Source of the DNA: JAAFIW01 sp031414805
GTDB lineage: Bacteria > Pseudomonadota > Gammaproteobacteria > Burkholderiales > Burkholderiaceae_C
Length of the DNA: 64,000 bases
NCBI GenBank assembly: GCA_031414805.1
Contig: JANOQJ010000027.1
Span: 1 to 64,000, forward strand
Direction of reading: 5' to 3'
Every line of letters starts with the position of its first letter. The first letter of the stretch is position 1. Positions 39,961-48,614 of the stretch are shown in pieces. The translations under genes were made by a program, and so were the position numbers. The notes under the pieces were generated by a model. It saw only the letters and a list, made by a program, of their open reading frames with translations. It made no database searches and had not been told where the DNA came from.

Positions 39961-41547
39961 TCAGTTGACCTTGATGAGTCGCCAGTCAAGTCGGTTATCA
40001 GCGCGGTGGACCAAATCGATGTTCTTTTTCATAGCCCAAGGAATGATCTGGTTATGCAGCGGAATATGCGAGACGGTTTCGTGCGACAGTGCCAGGCCTT
40101 CGGTCAGCAGACGGTTGCGCACAGGCAGATCGGTCTCGGTCTTGATGCGATCCACCACGTAGTCCATGCGCTCATTTTTGTAACGCCCCACGTTGTAGTT
40201 GCCATCGCCGCCTTCACCCACACTGCGGGTCAAAGACTGCAGGCTGTACAGCGCATCAAACGTTGGCACACCCCATCCCAGCATGTAAATGCTGGCTTCA
40301 AAACGCTGAATCATCGGGAAATAGGTGACCAATGGCAGGGTGCGCAGCTTGGCCTTGACACCGACTTTGGCCCACATGCTGGTGACAGCCTGGCAAATTT
40401 CTTCGTCGTTGATATAGCGGTTGTTGGGGCAGGCAAAGTCCACTTCAAAGCCTTGCGGGTAGCCGGCTTCTGCCAGTTGCTTCTTGGAAGCCTCTGGGTC
40501 ATACGACCAGCGTTTGTGCACCGCGTCTGTCCAACCTGCCACCTGCGGCGCAACGAGTGAACCTGTGGGCTGACTCAGGCCGCGCATGGTGACTTTGTTG
40601 ATGCTCTCGATGTCGATGGCCTGGTACAGCGCCTTGCGCACACGCAGGTCTTTCAGCGGATTTTTACCTTTGATGTTGGAGCCAGGCAATTCCTCGCGGA
40701 ATTGATCCATGCCGAAGAAGATGGTGCGGTTTTCCACGCCGTCCATGACCTTCAAGTTGCCACCCGAGCGCAGGCGCGCCAAGTCTTGCGGGCTGGGATC
40801 GAGCACCAGATCTACTTCACCAGACAGCAGAGCCGCCACACGCGTTGCCTCAGATTTGATGGGCGTGTAGATGATCTCTGTGACGTTGGTGGGTACCGTT
40901 CCCCAGTAATTGGGATTTTTCACCATCACGAGCTTCTGGTCGGGTTGCCACTCTTTGACCATGAAAGGGCCACTGCCCATGGCGTTGCGGTGGGCAAAGC
41001 TTTCGTCTTTGGTTTTGATGTCTTTGGGCTCGGTGGACTTGTTTTTTTCCGCCCAGGCTTTGCTCATGATGCGCAGCTCTGTGAGCTGATTGAGCAGCAC
41101 CGGATTAGGGCCTTTCATCATGATGTCAACCGTGTTGTCGTTGACTTTCACTACCTTATCGATGCCTTGAGTGTAGACGTTGTAATTCGAAGTTTTGGCC
41201 ATGGCGCGGGTTAGCGAAAACACCACATCGTCTGCCGTGAGTGGCGAGCCATCGCTGAATTTCACGCCTGTGCGCAAGGTAAAGCGCACCTGAGTGGGCG
41301 ACACATCGCGCCAACTGGTGGCCAACTGCGGCTCGGGCTTGAAGGTGGTGCTGTTGTAGTAGACCAGCGCGTCATAAACGGCGGCGTGCACACCGTTGCC
41401 AAGCGCATTGTTCTGGGAGTGAATGTCCAGCGTGGGAATGTCGCTGGCGCTGGACCATTTGAAGGGCTTGGCCTGCAAGGCGGTGGGTGCTACCAGGGAC
41501 AATAGCGTTACGGCGGCTGCGGAAACCGCAGTGAAAGACAGCTTCAT
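39961..41547 (-). CDS. Peptide/dipeptide ABC transporter substrate-binding protein, second copy
   Basis: A 528-residue SBP_bac_5 protein: signal peptide ending LQA-KPF, then IPTLDIHSQNNALG, FTLRTGVKFSDGSPLTADD (family signature) and YKNERMDYVVDRIKTE. The ATG at 41547 is used because GAGG is 5 nt upstream; the longer frame begins in the leader. It is the first gene of the operon, followed by a terminator before dppB, the usual arrangement for abundant binding proteins. It shares many blocks with the binding protein at 35976-37556, so the operon has a duplicated receptor, perhaps for two ligands. Confidence 0.94.
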   Translation of the reverse strand: MKLSFTAVSAAAVTLLSLVAPTALQAKPFKWSSASDIPTLDIHSQNNALGNGVHAAVYDALVYYNSTTFKPEPQLATSWRDVSPTQVRFTLRTGVKFSDGSPLTADDVVFSLTRAMAKTSNYNVYTQGIDKVVKVNDNTVDIMMKGPNPVLLNQLTELRIMSKAWAEKNKSTEPKDIKTKDESFAHRNAMGSGPFMVKEWQPDQKLVMVKNPNYWGTVPTNVTEIIYTPIKSEATRVAALLSGEVDLVLDPSPQDLARLRSGGNLKVMDGVENRTIFFGMDQFREELPGSNIKGKNPLKDLRVRKALYQAIDIESINKVTMRGLSQPTGSLVAPQVAGWTDAVHKRWSYDPEASKKQLAEAGYPQGFEVDFACPNNRYINDEEICQAVTSMWAKVGVKAKLRTLPLVTYFPMIQRFEASIYMLGWGVPTFDALYSLQSLTRSVGEGGDGNYNVGRYKNERMDYVVDRIKTETDLPVRNRLLTEGLALSHETVSHIPLHNQIIPWAMKKNIDLVHRADNRLDWRLIKVN

Positions 41548-41667
41548 ATAAACCTCATGTGTCATTGATGCATATGACTATGCAACAAGCGCGCCGGGAA
41601 CGTCAAAAGGGGTTTCCCGCAAAGGTTGTTACGCAGGTGACAGCGGCTTAATTTAAGCCAAATTGAC

Positions 41668-41717
41668 CACAAGCCCTTGTCAATCGGGCTCAAGCAGCTA
41701 TCTATTTAATAGTGAAT
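41668..41717 (+). repeat. Dispersed AT-rich repeat, copy 12 (supplies stop of DUF3047 gene)
   Basis: CACAAGCCCTTGTCAATCGG is followed by GCTCAAGCAGCTATCTATTT and AATAGTGAA. Its tail, read on the minus strand, provides the last codons (Thr-Ile-Lys) and the TAG stop of the DUF3047 gene. Confidence 0.9.
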
Positions 41718-42532
41718 TCAAGCACCGTCGTCGGTTTGAGCGACAAAGGGCCGTACCACGCTGTTGCACTGCTTTGGGTGTTGTCGGTGTCCGTCATGAT
41801 TGCAATGCCCACCAAGGCCCCGGGCTCTTCGCCGAATGCCAGCAAGTAGTCGGCGCGAACATCGCGCTCGTAGTCAAGCCATTGGTCAAGCTGTGCTGGC
41901 CCAGACTGCACGACCAACTTGCGCACCCGGTCGGTGCGCCCGTTTTGAATGAGCGTGCCCACCGGGCGCTTGTTGCACCATACATACATGAGCGTGGCGT
42001 AGGGTATTTCTTCCCCCGTGACAGCACGAGCCAGCTCGTTGAGCATGGCATTTTTGGCAGAAAACTTGGCGCGATCGCCTTCAAAGGCTAAAACGATGCG
42101 TACCGAACCGTCATCAGCTTCACGTAGCGCCATGTCAGCTTGCGCAATCAGCTGCGGCACGTGCCACGAGAAGCGTAAAAATCCCAGGTCGCCGGGCGCT
42201 ACTCGCAGCGGCAAGCGCAGCATGCTGGCCGCAGAGCTCGACCGTACGCCTATTGCGGCGCGACCTTCCTTGTGCGCATACTCAAATTCGCTGGATCGTT
42301 TGCCAGGGAGTTTGTAGTGTTGCCAGCTGGTTAGCGAAGCCGGGTTAGTTGTTGTCAACGCATTTGCGGATTGGATTGCCCACGCGTTACGCATGCTCTC
42401 AGCCGTCTGCTCGACCACGACTGGCAAGTCATCGGATCCCGAAGGGGTGCCCGCGCAGGCCACCACCAATAAAGCCGTTCCTGACAACAGAACCCGTTGA
42501 AAGCAGACGAAAAATCGTTGAATAGTGTTCAC
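41702..42532 (-). CDS. DUF3047 family lipoprotein
   Basis: A 276-residue protein with a lipoprotein signal (LLVVACAGT). The DUF3047 signatures are clear: FSWHVPQLIAQADMALREAD, ALTGEEIPYATLMYVWCN-type segment, RDVRADYLLAFGEEPG and AIMTDTDNTQSSATAWYG. GTG at 42532 is chosen because GGAGG lies 8 nt upstream; the frame extends to a TTG at 42562 without such a site. The gene ends inside a dispersed repeat that supplies the stop. Function is unknown; an envelope role is likely. It stands alone between two terminated units. Confidence 0.84.
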   Translation of the reverse strand: MNTIQRFFVCFQRVLLSGTALLVVACAGTPSGSDDLPVVVEQTAESMRNAWAIQSANALTTTNPASLTSWQHYKLPGKRSSEFEYAHKEGRAAIGVRSSSAASMLRLPLRVAPGDLGFLRFSWHVPQLIAQADMALREADDGSVRIVLAFEGDRAKFSAKNAMLNELARAVTGEEIPYATLMYVWCNKRPVGTLIQNGRTDRVRKLVVQSGPAQLDQWLDYERDVRADYLLAFGEEPGALVGIAIMTDTDNTQSSATAWYGPLSLKPTTVLEFTIK

Positions 42533-42570
42533 AGAATCAACCTCCAAGCCGACGCGGGTCAACAGACGTA

Positions 42571-42597
42571 AAAAAACCGCCCCGAAGGGCGGCTTTT
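42571..42597 (-). terminator. Rho-independent terminator after the porin gene
   Basis: In the minus-strand reading, GCCGCCC-TTCG-GGGCGGT is followed by a run of T. It lies 40 bp downstream of the porin stop codon. Confidence 0.92.
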
Positions 42598-42637
42598 GAT
42601 GCTGCTATCTCACATCTGGCGAAACGCCAGAGGGAGA

Positions 42638-43741
42638 TTAGAAGGAGTGGCGAACGCCGAAATCGTAGCCGTTGGAGCTGTTGTTGGCAGCAGTTGCAGA
42701 GCCGTTCAGGGCTTGAGTGGCGCCGTCTTTGTTGCTTACGCGAGCGTAAGTGCCGTACAGAGCCGTACGCTTGGACAGGTTGTGCACATAACCTAGGGCA
42801 AACTTGTTGCTCTTACCAACGCTGGTGGAACCAACTTTAGTCTGGTAAGTGGAGTATGCAACGCGAACTTCACCAGCGCCCAGAGGAATCAGGCTACCCA
42901 ACAGGAAGCCCTTGCCTTTGGTGGAGCTAGGCGATGTCGAAACTTTGTCGTCAACGTAATGAGCCATCAATTTGGCAACGCCCAGGTCATACTGACCACC
43001 CAGGTTGAACTGGCTGGTGTTGCCAGCAACGTACTCGGTGCGGCTGGAAGCCAAAGCAACGTTGATCGGGCCATTGGCATAACCAACACGCAAAGCCAGA
43101 CCATTGCCGTCTTTTTTATTGTTCACGCCTGCTGGAGCTGGAGCTGTCAGTGAATTGCTAACGTTTTCGCCCATATAGTACTGAACTTGTCCGTAAAAGC
43201 CGCCCAGGTCACGTGGCAAGAAGTAGCCGATGCTGTTCGAAGCACGAACGGTTGTTGGGCCACCAATGCTGCTGTTCAAAGTCTGGGTTGTTCCAACACC
43301 GTTGGTGCCGAACGGATCAAACACTGTCAGGTTCCAGAACTGGGGGGTGTAATCGCGACCCAAGCGCACTTCACCGAAGCCGCCAGACAAGCTGACAGTG
43401 GAGCGACGATTGAAGTTCAAGCCGGTACCGGGGGCATTGGTCAAGTTTGCAGCACCAGCTTGATTGCCAGCACGGATTCCGCCGCCAGCTGTGCCGTCGT
43501 CATTGTTAATGCCAGCTTCGAGCCAGAAGCTGGCCGACATGCCGCCGCCCAGGTCTTCAACACCACGGAAACCCAAACGGCTGCTGTTGTAGCCAGAATT
43601 GGTCAGTTGCGTTTTCTTGTTGACGCTGCCGGAGCCATAGGCATAAGTCGCATCAACCACACCAAACAGTGTGACGGAAGATTGGGCAGAAGCCACGCCA
43701 GCAGAGGCCAGCACAGCCAGTGCAATCAGGGATTTTTTCAT
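42638..43741 (-). CDS. Gram-negative porin (Omp32/Porin_4 type)
   Basis: A 367-residue trimeric outer-membrane porin of the betaproteobacterial type. Signal peptide MKKSLIALAVLASAGVASA; mature start QSSVTLFGVVDATYAYGSGS is diagnostic, followed by SRLGFRGVEDLGGGMSASFW and GEVRLGRDYTPQFWNLTVFD (constriction loop 3 region), and the C-terminal FGVRHSF with terminal Phe. The ATG at 43741 has GGAG upstream; the longer frame is leader. General diffusion of small anions or organic acids is expected. It has its own terminator, and the less GC-biased codons indicate high expression. Confidence 0.95.
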   Translation of the reverse strand: MKKSLIALAVLASAGVASAQSSVTLFGVVDATYAYGSGSVNKKTQLTNSGYNSSRLGFRGVEDLGGGMSASFWLEAGINNDDGTAGGGIRAGNQAGAANLTNAPGTGLNFNRRSTVSLSGGFGEVRLGRDYTPQFWNLTVFDPFGTNGVGTTQTLNSSIGGPTTVRASNSIGYFLPRDLGGFYGQVQYYMGENVSNSLTAPAPAGVNNKKDGNGLALRVGYANGPINVALASSRTEYVAGNTSQFNLGGQYDLGVAKLMAHYVDDKVSTSPSSTKGKGFLLGSLIPLGAGEVRVAYSTYQTKVGSTSVGKSNKFALGYVHNLSKRTALYGTYARVSNKDGATQALNGSATAANNSSNGYDFGVRHSF

Positions 43742-44109
43742 TGCAAGTTTCTCCAAGGTTAAACATAGGGCTCCGGTGCGATGGCGGCTACTTATGGTGC
43801 GTTGTGATGAACGCATTTCCGTGCCACCGCCGGTTCCCCGGGCCAACCTCCAATTTAGGAAGTTGATGTATTGCACCAGACGCTGGTTTGTTTCGCAAAG
43901 TATTTAGCCCTTGAGCTTTCGTTTCGTTGCACCTCAACAACAGGCTTGCCCCGACTGCCGGGCGCAATAGGCATGCAGACGTTTGCAATCGACACAAATT
44001 GTTTCGCACAGTGGCTTTTGTAGTTCATTGGGACTAATTTCGCTAAGTCTGCGGGTGATTAGTCTTGTGCGTACACTCAGGCATCAACCAGATTTTTAAG
44101 TATTTACCC
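43742..44109. other. 368 bp divergent spacer between the porin and coq7 genes
   Basis: It contains the porin 5' leader (minus strand) and the coq7 upstream region. No ORF, repeat or clear hairpin terminator is seen; promoters must lie here, but I could not place a convincing -35/-10 pair. Confidence 0.55.
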
Positions 44110-44730
44110 GTGCTGACACCCATCATTCTGGCCTCCGAACGCGCCTTGCGGACCCTTTTTGCTGTGCCGCGCGCGCACCGGGAATGCCCCGTTGTCGCGC
44201 TAGACAGTACGCAACTAACACCCACCGAGACATCTCAGGCCGCTGCATTGATGCGGGTTAACCATGTCGGCGAAGTGTGCGCGCAGGCCTTGTACAGCGC
44301 GCAGGCGCTTGCAACAACCAGTCCCGCATTGCGCCGCCAGTTTGAAAAGGCTGCGCAGGAAGAAGCTGATCATTTGGCGTGGACTCAGACACGCCTGGGT
44401 GAATTGGGTGCCCGCCCATCGCTGCTCAACCCGGTTTGGTACGCCGGTGCTTTCGCGATGGGTTTTGTAGCTGCCAAGTTGGGCGACAAGGCGAGCTTGG
44501 CTTTCGTTGTTGAGACGGAAAAGCAGGTCGAAGCGCATTTGCAAACGCATCTAGACCTGCTGCCTGTGCAGGATCATGCGTCTCGCGCCATCGTCGCGCA
44601 GATGAAGGTTGAAGAAGCCCAGCATGCCGCTGATGCGGCAGCGGCGGGAGCCCCAGCGTTACCGCAGGCCGTCAAGCTGGCGATGAAGGCCGCTGCAAAG
44701 GTGATGACGTCTACGGCTCGCTATATCTAG
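44110..44730 (+). CDS. coq7: Coq7-type demethoxyubiquinone hydroxylase
   Basis: A ~206-residue membrane-associated diiron hydroxylase of ubiquinone synthesis. Ligand motifs typical of the carboxylate diiron fold are visible: NHVGEVCAQALYSAQ, EEADHLAWTQTRL (ExxH), VETEKQVEAHLQTH, and EEAQHAADA (second ExxH). The amphipathic middle helix (WYAGAFAMGFVAAKLGD) matches the membrane-binding segment. GTG at 44110 is the most likely start by family length; an in-frame TTG at 44065 is the alternative, and neither has a strong Shine-Dalgarno. The next gene is convergent. Confidence 0.92.
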   Translation: MLTPIILASERALRTLFAVPRAHRECPVVALDSTQLTPTETSQAAALMRVNHVGEVCAQALYSAQALATTSPALRRQFEKAAQEEADHLAWTQTRLGELGARPSLLNPVWYAGAFAMGFVAAKLGDKASLAFVVETEKQVEAHLQTHLDLLPVQDHASRAIVAQMKVEEAQHAADAAAAGAPALPQAVKLAMKAAAKVMTSTARYI

Positions 44731-44743
44731 AGCATTACCCAAT

Positions 44744-45196
44744 TCACGCGAGTTCGACCAAGTCAAAATCTGTCGTGATTTGCACGGTTTTGCTCAGCAT
44801 GATGCTGGCCGAGCAATATTTTTCGTGGCTCATGGCGATAGCCCGTTCAACGGCGGCGGACGGAACGCCCCGGCCTGATACGGTGAACTGCATGTGAATG
44901 TGCGTGAACACCTTGGGGTCGGTGTCGGCCCGCTGTGCGGTTAATTTGACACAGCAGGACTGCACGTTGTGCCGACCGCGTTTCAAAATCAGCACCACGT
45001 CGTACGCCGTGCAACCCCCTGTTCCGGCCAGGATCAGCTCCATGGGTCTGGGTGCCAGGTTTTGGCCGCCGTTCTGGGGTTTGTCGGCATCGGGTGCGCC
45101 GTCCATCATCAACGCGTGGCCGCTCCCGGTCTCAGCCAGAAAACCCATGCCTGATCGGGCACCCGTAACGCCCGTCCAGCTCACATTGCATTCCAT
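44744..45196 (-). CDS. OsmC family protein (YhfA-like)
   Basis: A 150-residue OsmC-fold protein, family of thiol peroxidases that reduce organic hydroperoxides. The two redox cysteines are in LAGTGGCTAYDVV and SHEKYCSAS. It resembles the YhfA subgroup by length and by MDGAPDADKPQNGGQNLAPR. The ATG at 45196 is preceded by AAGGA at 7 nt, which selects it over an in-frame ATG 21 bp upstream. It is convergent with coq7 with only 13 bp between stops. Cytoplasmic. Confidence 0.9.
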   Translation of the reverse strand: MECNVSWTGVTGARSGMGFLAETGSGHALMMDGAPDADKPQNGGQNLAPRPMELILAGTGGCTAYDVVLILKRGRHNVQSCCVKLTAQRADTDPKVFTHIHMQFTVSGRGVPSAAVERAIAMSHEKYCSASIMLSKTVQITTDFDLVELA

Positions 45197-45336
45197 TTTT
45201 AGTCCTTTCGTAACCATTTATCAGCGTAGCTTGTGGTGTGTAAATCGTGCTTATGGCGTTGGCAACTGGAAACAAAGTCACAAGAAGCGCCAGCCCCGCA
45301 TGCTGCGTTGCAGCAGACCGACGCTATACTGAAATC

Positions 45337-45430
45337 GCTGCCACAGTGTAATTTCACTCTGGCAATAGATTGTCTCCTCCACCTCCTCAGGTGGATTCAG
45401 CCCCGAGTTGTAAAACTCGGGGCTTTTTTC
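45337..45430 (+). ncRNA. Candidate small RNA or ilvA leader with an anti-Shine-Dalgarno stem-loop
   Basis: A -10-like TATACT (45325-45330) is followed by ~95 nt with no ORF. It contains CTCCTCCACCTCCTCAGGTG: a hairpin CCACCT / AGGTGG with a CCTC loop and a preceding CTCCTCC single strand, both complementary to GGAGG ribosome-binding sites, then a strong terminator. No good -35 is seen. It may be a free sRNA or an attenuator for ilvA, whose ATG lies 50 bp past the terminator. Confidence 0.5.
45400..45430 (+). terminator. Strong rho-independent terminator upstream of ilvA
   Basis: A 10-bp perfect stem GCCCCGAGTT / AACTCGGGGC with a GTAA loop is followed by six T. It is oriented to end the candidate RNA before ilvA. 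Confidence 0.93.
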
Positions 45431-45479
45431 TTTCCAGAACGTTTTTAGGCGCGGTTTAGCGCACCTATCATCCTGGCGT

Positions 45480-47039
45480 ATGAGCAAACACTTGAGCCCT
45501 GCCGACTACCTTAAAAAAATCCTCACGGCACGTGTTTATGACGTAGCGGTTGAAAGTGCACTGGAGCCAGCCAAAAATTTGAGCAAGCGGCTACACAACA
45601 CCGTGCTGCTCAAGCGTGAAGACCAACAAGCGGTGTTCAGCTTCAAGCTGCGCGGTGCTTACAACAAAATGGTTAATCTGCCCCCCGAGCAGTTGGCGAA
45701 AGGCGTCATTTGTGCGTCGGCGGGTAACCACGCGCAAGGCGTCGCGCTGTCGGCCCAGAAGCTGGGCGTGCAAGCGGTGGTGGTGATGCCCGTGACCACG
45801 CCGCAAGTCAAAGTTGATGCCGTCAAGGCGTTGGGCGGCCACGTGGTCAGCGTGGTGCTCAGCGGTGACAGCTACTCCGATGCTTACGCCCATGCCTTGA
45901 CCTTGCAGGCAGAGCGGGGCTTGAGCTTCATTCACCCTTTTGATGATCCGGACGTGATCGCGGGCCAAGGCACGATTGCGATGGAAATATTGCGCCAGCA
46001 CCAAGGGCCGCTGCATGCTGTGTTTGTCGCGATTGGAGGCGGGGGCCTGATCTCTGGCGTGGCCAACTACATCAAGGCGGTGCGCCCCGAGGTGAAAGTG
46101 ATTGGCGTACAAATGAACGATTCCGACGCCATGATGCAATCGGTGCGCGCCAAAAAACGGGTGACGTTGACGGATGTAGGGCTGTTCTCCGACGGCACTG
46201 CCGTCAAGCTCGTTGGTGAAGAAACCTTTCGCTTGACGCGGGGCTTGGTTGACGGCTTCATGACGGTGGACACCGACGCGGTGTGCGCCGCCATCAAGGA
46301 CATCTTCATTGACACCCGCAGCATTGTGGAGCCTGCCGGTGCATTGGCGGTCGCGGCCATCAAGCAATACGTGGCGGCCCACAAAACCAAGGGCGAAACC
46401 TACGCGGCCATTTTGTGTGGTGCCAACATGAACTTTGACCGTCTGCGCTTCATTGCCGAGCGCGCAGAAGTGGGTGAGGAGCGCGAGGCGTTGTTTGCGG
46501 TAACGATTCCTGAGGCGCGCGGCAGCTTCAAGCGGTTTTGTGAGCTGATCAGCGCACTAAAAGGTAGCCCCCGCAGCGTCACTGAGTTCAACTACCGCAT
46601 CAGCGATGCCGATAAGGCCCATGTATTCGTCGGTTTGACGACTACCGCGAAGGGCGAGAGCACCAAAATCGCGGGGAGCTTCAGCAAACACGGCTTTGAC
46701 GCCATTGACCTGACCCACGACGAGCTGGCTAAAGAACACATTCGTCACATGGTTGGCGGCCATTCGGCGCTGGCGCATGACGAGCGGCTGTTGCGCTTTG
46801 TGTTTCCCGAGCGGCCGGGTGCTTTGATGAAATTTCTGGCTGCCATGCAGCCCAACTGGAACATCAGCCTGTTTCACTACCGCAACCAGGGAGCGGATTA
46901 CGGGCGCATTTTGGTGGGGGTGCAAGTTCCTGCGCAAGATCACGCGGTGTTCGCGCAGTTTTTGGCCAGCCTGGGTTATCCGTGCGTAGATGAGACACTC
47001 AATCCGGCGTATCGGCTATTTTTGAAGGCGGCAGGTTGA
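45480..47039 (+). CDS. ilvA: Threonine ammonia-lyase, biosynthetic
   Basis: A 519-residue PLP enzyme converting threonine to 2-oxobutanoate, first step of isoleucine synthesis. The PLP Lys is in FSFKLRGAYNKM, the phosphate-binding glycine loop in AIGGGGLISGVANY, and two C-terminal ACT-like domains (FAVTIPEARGSFKRFCELI and RFVFPERPGALMKFLAAM) mark the long, isoleucine-regulated IlvA form. ATG at 45480 gives the normal length; no clear Shine-Dalgarno is seen. A terminated RNA just upstream could regulate it. Confidence 0.95.
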   Translation: MSKHLSPADYLKKILTARVYDVAVESALEPAKNLSKRLHNTVLLKREDQQAVFSFKLRGAYNKMVNLPPEQLAKGVICASAGNHAQGVALSAQKLGVQAVVVMPVTTPQVKVDAVKALGGHVVSVVLSGDSYSDAYAHALTLQAERGLSFIHPFDDPDVIAGQGTIAMEILRQHQGPLHAVFVAIGGGGLISGVANYIKAVRPEVKVIGVQMNDSDAMMQSVRAKKRVTLTDVGLFSDGTAVKLVGEETFRLTRGLVDGFMTVDTDAVCAAIKDIFIDTRSIVEPAGALAVAAIKQYVAAHKTKGETYAAILCGANMNFDRLRFIAERAEVGEEREALFAVTIPEARGSFKRFCELISALKGSPRSVTEFNYRISDADKAHVFVGLTTTAKGESTKIAGSFSKHGFDAIDLTHDELAKEHIRHMVGGHSALAHDERLLRFVFPERPGALMKFLAAMQPNWNISLFHYRNQGADYGRILVGVQVPAQDHAVFAQFLASLGYPCVDETLNPAYRLFLKAAG

Positions 47040-47061
47040 TTTGGCCTGATTTATAGCGTTT

Positions 47062-47115
47062 TGGGCCTCCAGCCCTTTTGGATACTGCTCAAGCAGCTAT
47101 CTAAATTATAGCAAC
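47062..47115 (+). repeat. Dispersed AT-rich repeat, copy 13
   Basis: TGGGCCTCCAGCCCTTTTGG is followed by ATACTGCTCAAGCAGCTATC and TAAATTATAGCAAC. A full consensus copy between the convergent ilvA and gspC stops. Confidence 0.95.
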
Positions 47116-47138
47116 TAAATGTTGGCAAACAAGAAGCG

Positions 47139-47660
47139 TTAGGGCCTTGGTGCAGCGCTCGGTACGCCAGGAGTTGCCACCACGCCGGCACCAGCCACCG
47201 GCGGCATTTCCAGCTTGACGGTCGCTGTTCCGTCTACAGCGGTGCCCACCGTCGCACTGCGGCCAACAACCGATTGCAAAAACACGCCTTCTTCCAGCTT
47301 GGCCCCGACCCGGTAGGGCCTGGGGGGCTTGCCGTCGATGGCGATCAGGGCTGCGCCCGAACGGGTGTTGCGGTCCGCCACCACGCCGACCAGGATCAAT
47401 CGGGTGGCCAGCAAAGGCGGGGGCGGTGGCGCAGCAACCGACGGATTGGCACTGGGCACCCAGCCCAGCAACCGGGCCACGGCATTGGTATCGGCCACCA
47501 CCGGCGCGGGCAGCACCACCGGCGCTGCAGCAGGCACACCTGTGGCGCTGGTCAGGCGCAAAGCCCAGTACGCAGCACTGGCGGCAGCTGCCAGCCAGAT
47601 CAATAGCGTGGTTGCGTTAAGCAATACTTTGGAACGCGCGGGGGCTGAGAGGGTCAACAT
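47139..47660 (-). CDS. gspC: Type II secretion system protein C (GspC), short form
   Basis: A 173-residue inner-membrane protein linking the platform to the GspD secretin. It has one N-terminal membrane helix (LLNATTLLIWLAAAASAAYW), a Pro-rich linker, and the homology region ATRLILVGVVADRNTRSGAA then LIAIDGKPPRPYRVG that binds GspD. It lacks a C-terminal PDZ or coiled-coil domain, so it is shorter than classical GspC. The ATG at 47660 gives a normal cytoplasmic start. It is divergent from gspG-E, 48 bp away, an unusual but recurrent arrangement in this group of bacteria. Confidence 0.86.
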   Translation of the reverse strand: MLTLSAPARSKVLLNATTLLIWLAAAASAAYWALRLTSATGVPAAAPVVLPAPVVADTNAVARLLGWVPSANPSVAAPPPPPLLATRLILVGVVADRNTRSGAALIAIDGKPPRPYRVGAKLEEGVFLQSVVGRSATVGTAVDGTATVKLEMPPVAGAGVVATPGVPSAAPRP

Positions 47661-47708
47661 GCAGCGATTATCATTGAACGGATTCGCCCAATCCGCCTCG
47701 AAGCCCAC

Positions 47709-48176
47709 ATGAAACACACCTCAATCCCCTTCGCACCCGCCCAATTTCTGCTTTCAAGACGCTTCAAGATTGCGCGCGGCTTCACCCTGATTGAGCTGAT
47801 GGTGGTGCTGGTCATCATCGGCGTGCTGGCCGCGCTGATCGTGCCCAACGTGCTGGACCGGGCAGACGATGCGCGTGTGACCGCCGCGAAAACCGACATC
47901 AACAACGTGGTACAGGCCCTCAAACTGTACAAACTGGACAACCAGCGCTACCCCACATCCGAGCAGGGTCTGCAGGCCTTGCTGACCAAGCCCACCACCA
48001 CACCCATCCCGCCCAACTGGAAACCCTATGTGGAAAAGCTACCCAACGACCCGTGGGGCCGCTCCTACCAGTATTTGAACCCTGGTGTGAAGGGCGAAAT
48101 TGATGTCATGTCATTTGGAGCCGACGGGCAGGCGGGCGGCGAGGGAAAAAACGCCGATGTCGGCAGCTGGCAGTAA
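47709..48176 (+). CDS. gspG: Type II secretion major pseudopilin GspG
   Basis: A 155-residue major pseudopilin. After a longer than usual leader (~23 residues) the prepilin peptidase site RG-FTLIELMVVLVIIGVLAA is canonical, with Glu5. The C-terminal part has the GspG calcium-site layout (NQRYPTSEQGLQALLTKPTT, DPWGRSYQYLNPG, MSFGADGQAGGEG). It starts the plus-strand operon, immediately followed by gspH without a gap. A closer ATG is absent, so the long leader is probably real. Confidence 0.95.
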   Translation: MKHTSIPFAPAQFLLSRRFKIARGFTLIELMVVLVIIGVLAALIVPNVLDRADDARVTAAKTDINNVVQALKLYKLDNQRYPTSEQGLQALLTKPTTTPIPPNWKPYVEKLPNDPWGRSYQYLNPGVKGEIDVMSFGADGQAGGEGKNADVGSWQ

Positions 48177-48614
48177 ATGCGTTTTGCGCCGACTGGTGTC
48201 GCAAGGGGCTTCACCTTGCTGGAGCTGCTGGTGGTCATCACCATCATTGCCATCGGGTCGGCGGGGGTGAGTTTTGCAATGCGCGACTCGGCTCACACCC
48301 AGGTGGAGCGCGAAGCCCAGCGGCTGACGGCCCTGCTGGAGGCGGCGCGTTTGCAGTCGCGGGCCGTGGGTGTGCCGGTGCGCTGGGTAGCCACTGAAGA
48401 GGGCTTTGCGTTTGTGGGCTTGCCAAACGACAGCTTGCCCACGCGTTGGCTTTCAGTGGGCACACAGGTGGTGGGCAGCACCACCTTGACGCTGGGGCCG
48501 GAGCCCATCATTGGCCCGCAAAGCCTGCTGCTCAGCGCGGGTAACCCGCCACACACCCTGCGTATCGCCACAGACGGGCTGCGGCCTTTCTCGGTCGTGA
48601 CGCCAGAGCAATGA
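48177..48614 (+). CDS. gspH: Type II secretion minor pseudopilin GspH
   Basis: A 145-residue minor pseudopilin with cleavage site ARG-FTLLELLVVITIIAIG and a C-terminal GspH-like beta domain (LEAARLQSRAVGVPVRWVAT). Its ATG follows the gspG TAA directly and its end overlaps gspI (ATGA), so the genes are translationally coupled. It sits under the GspI-J-K tip in the pseudopilus. Confidence 0.9.
   Translation: MRFAPTGVARGFTLLELLVVITIIAIGSAGVSFAMRDSAHTQVEREAQRLTALLEAARLQSRAVGVPVRWVATEEGFAFVGLPNDSLPTRWLSVGTQVVGSTTLTLGPEPIIGPQSLLLSAGNPPHTLRIATDGLRPFSVVTPEQ

Noticed and set aside
45197..45480. Riboswitch upstream of ilvA
   Set aside because: No known riboswitch core is recognisable; sRNA or attenuator is the better reading.
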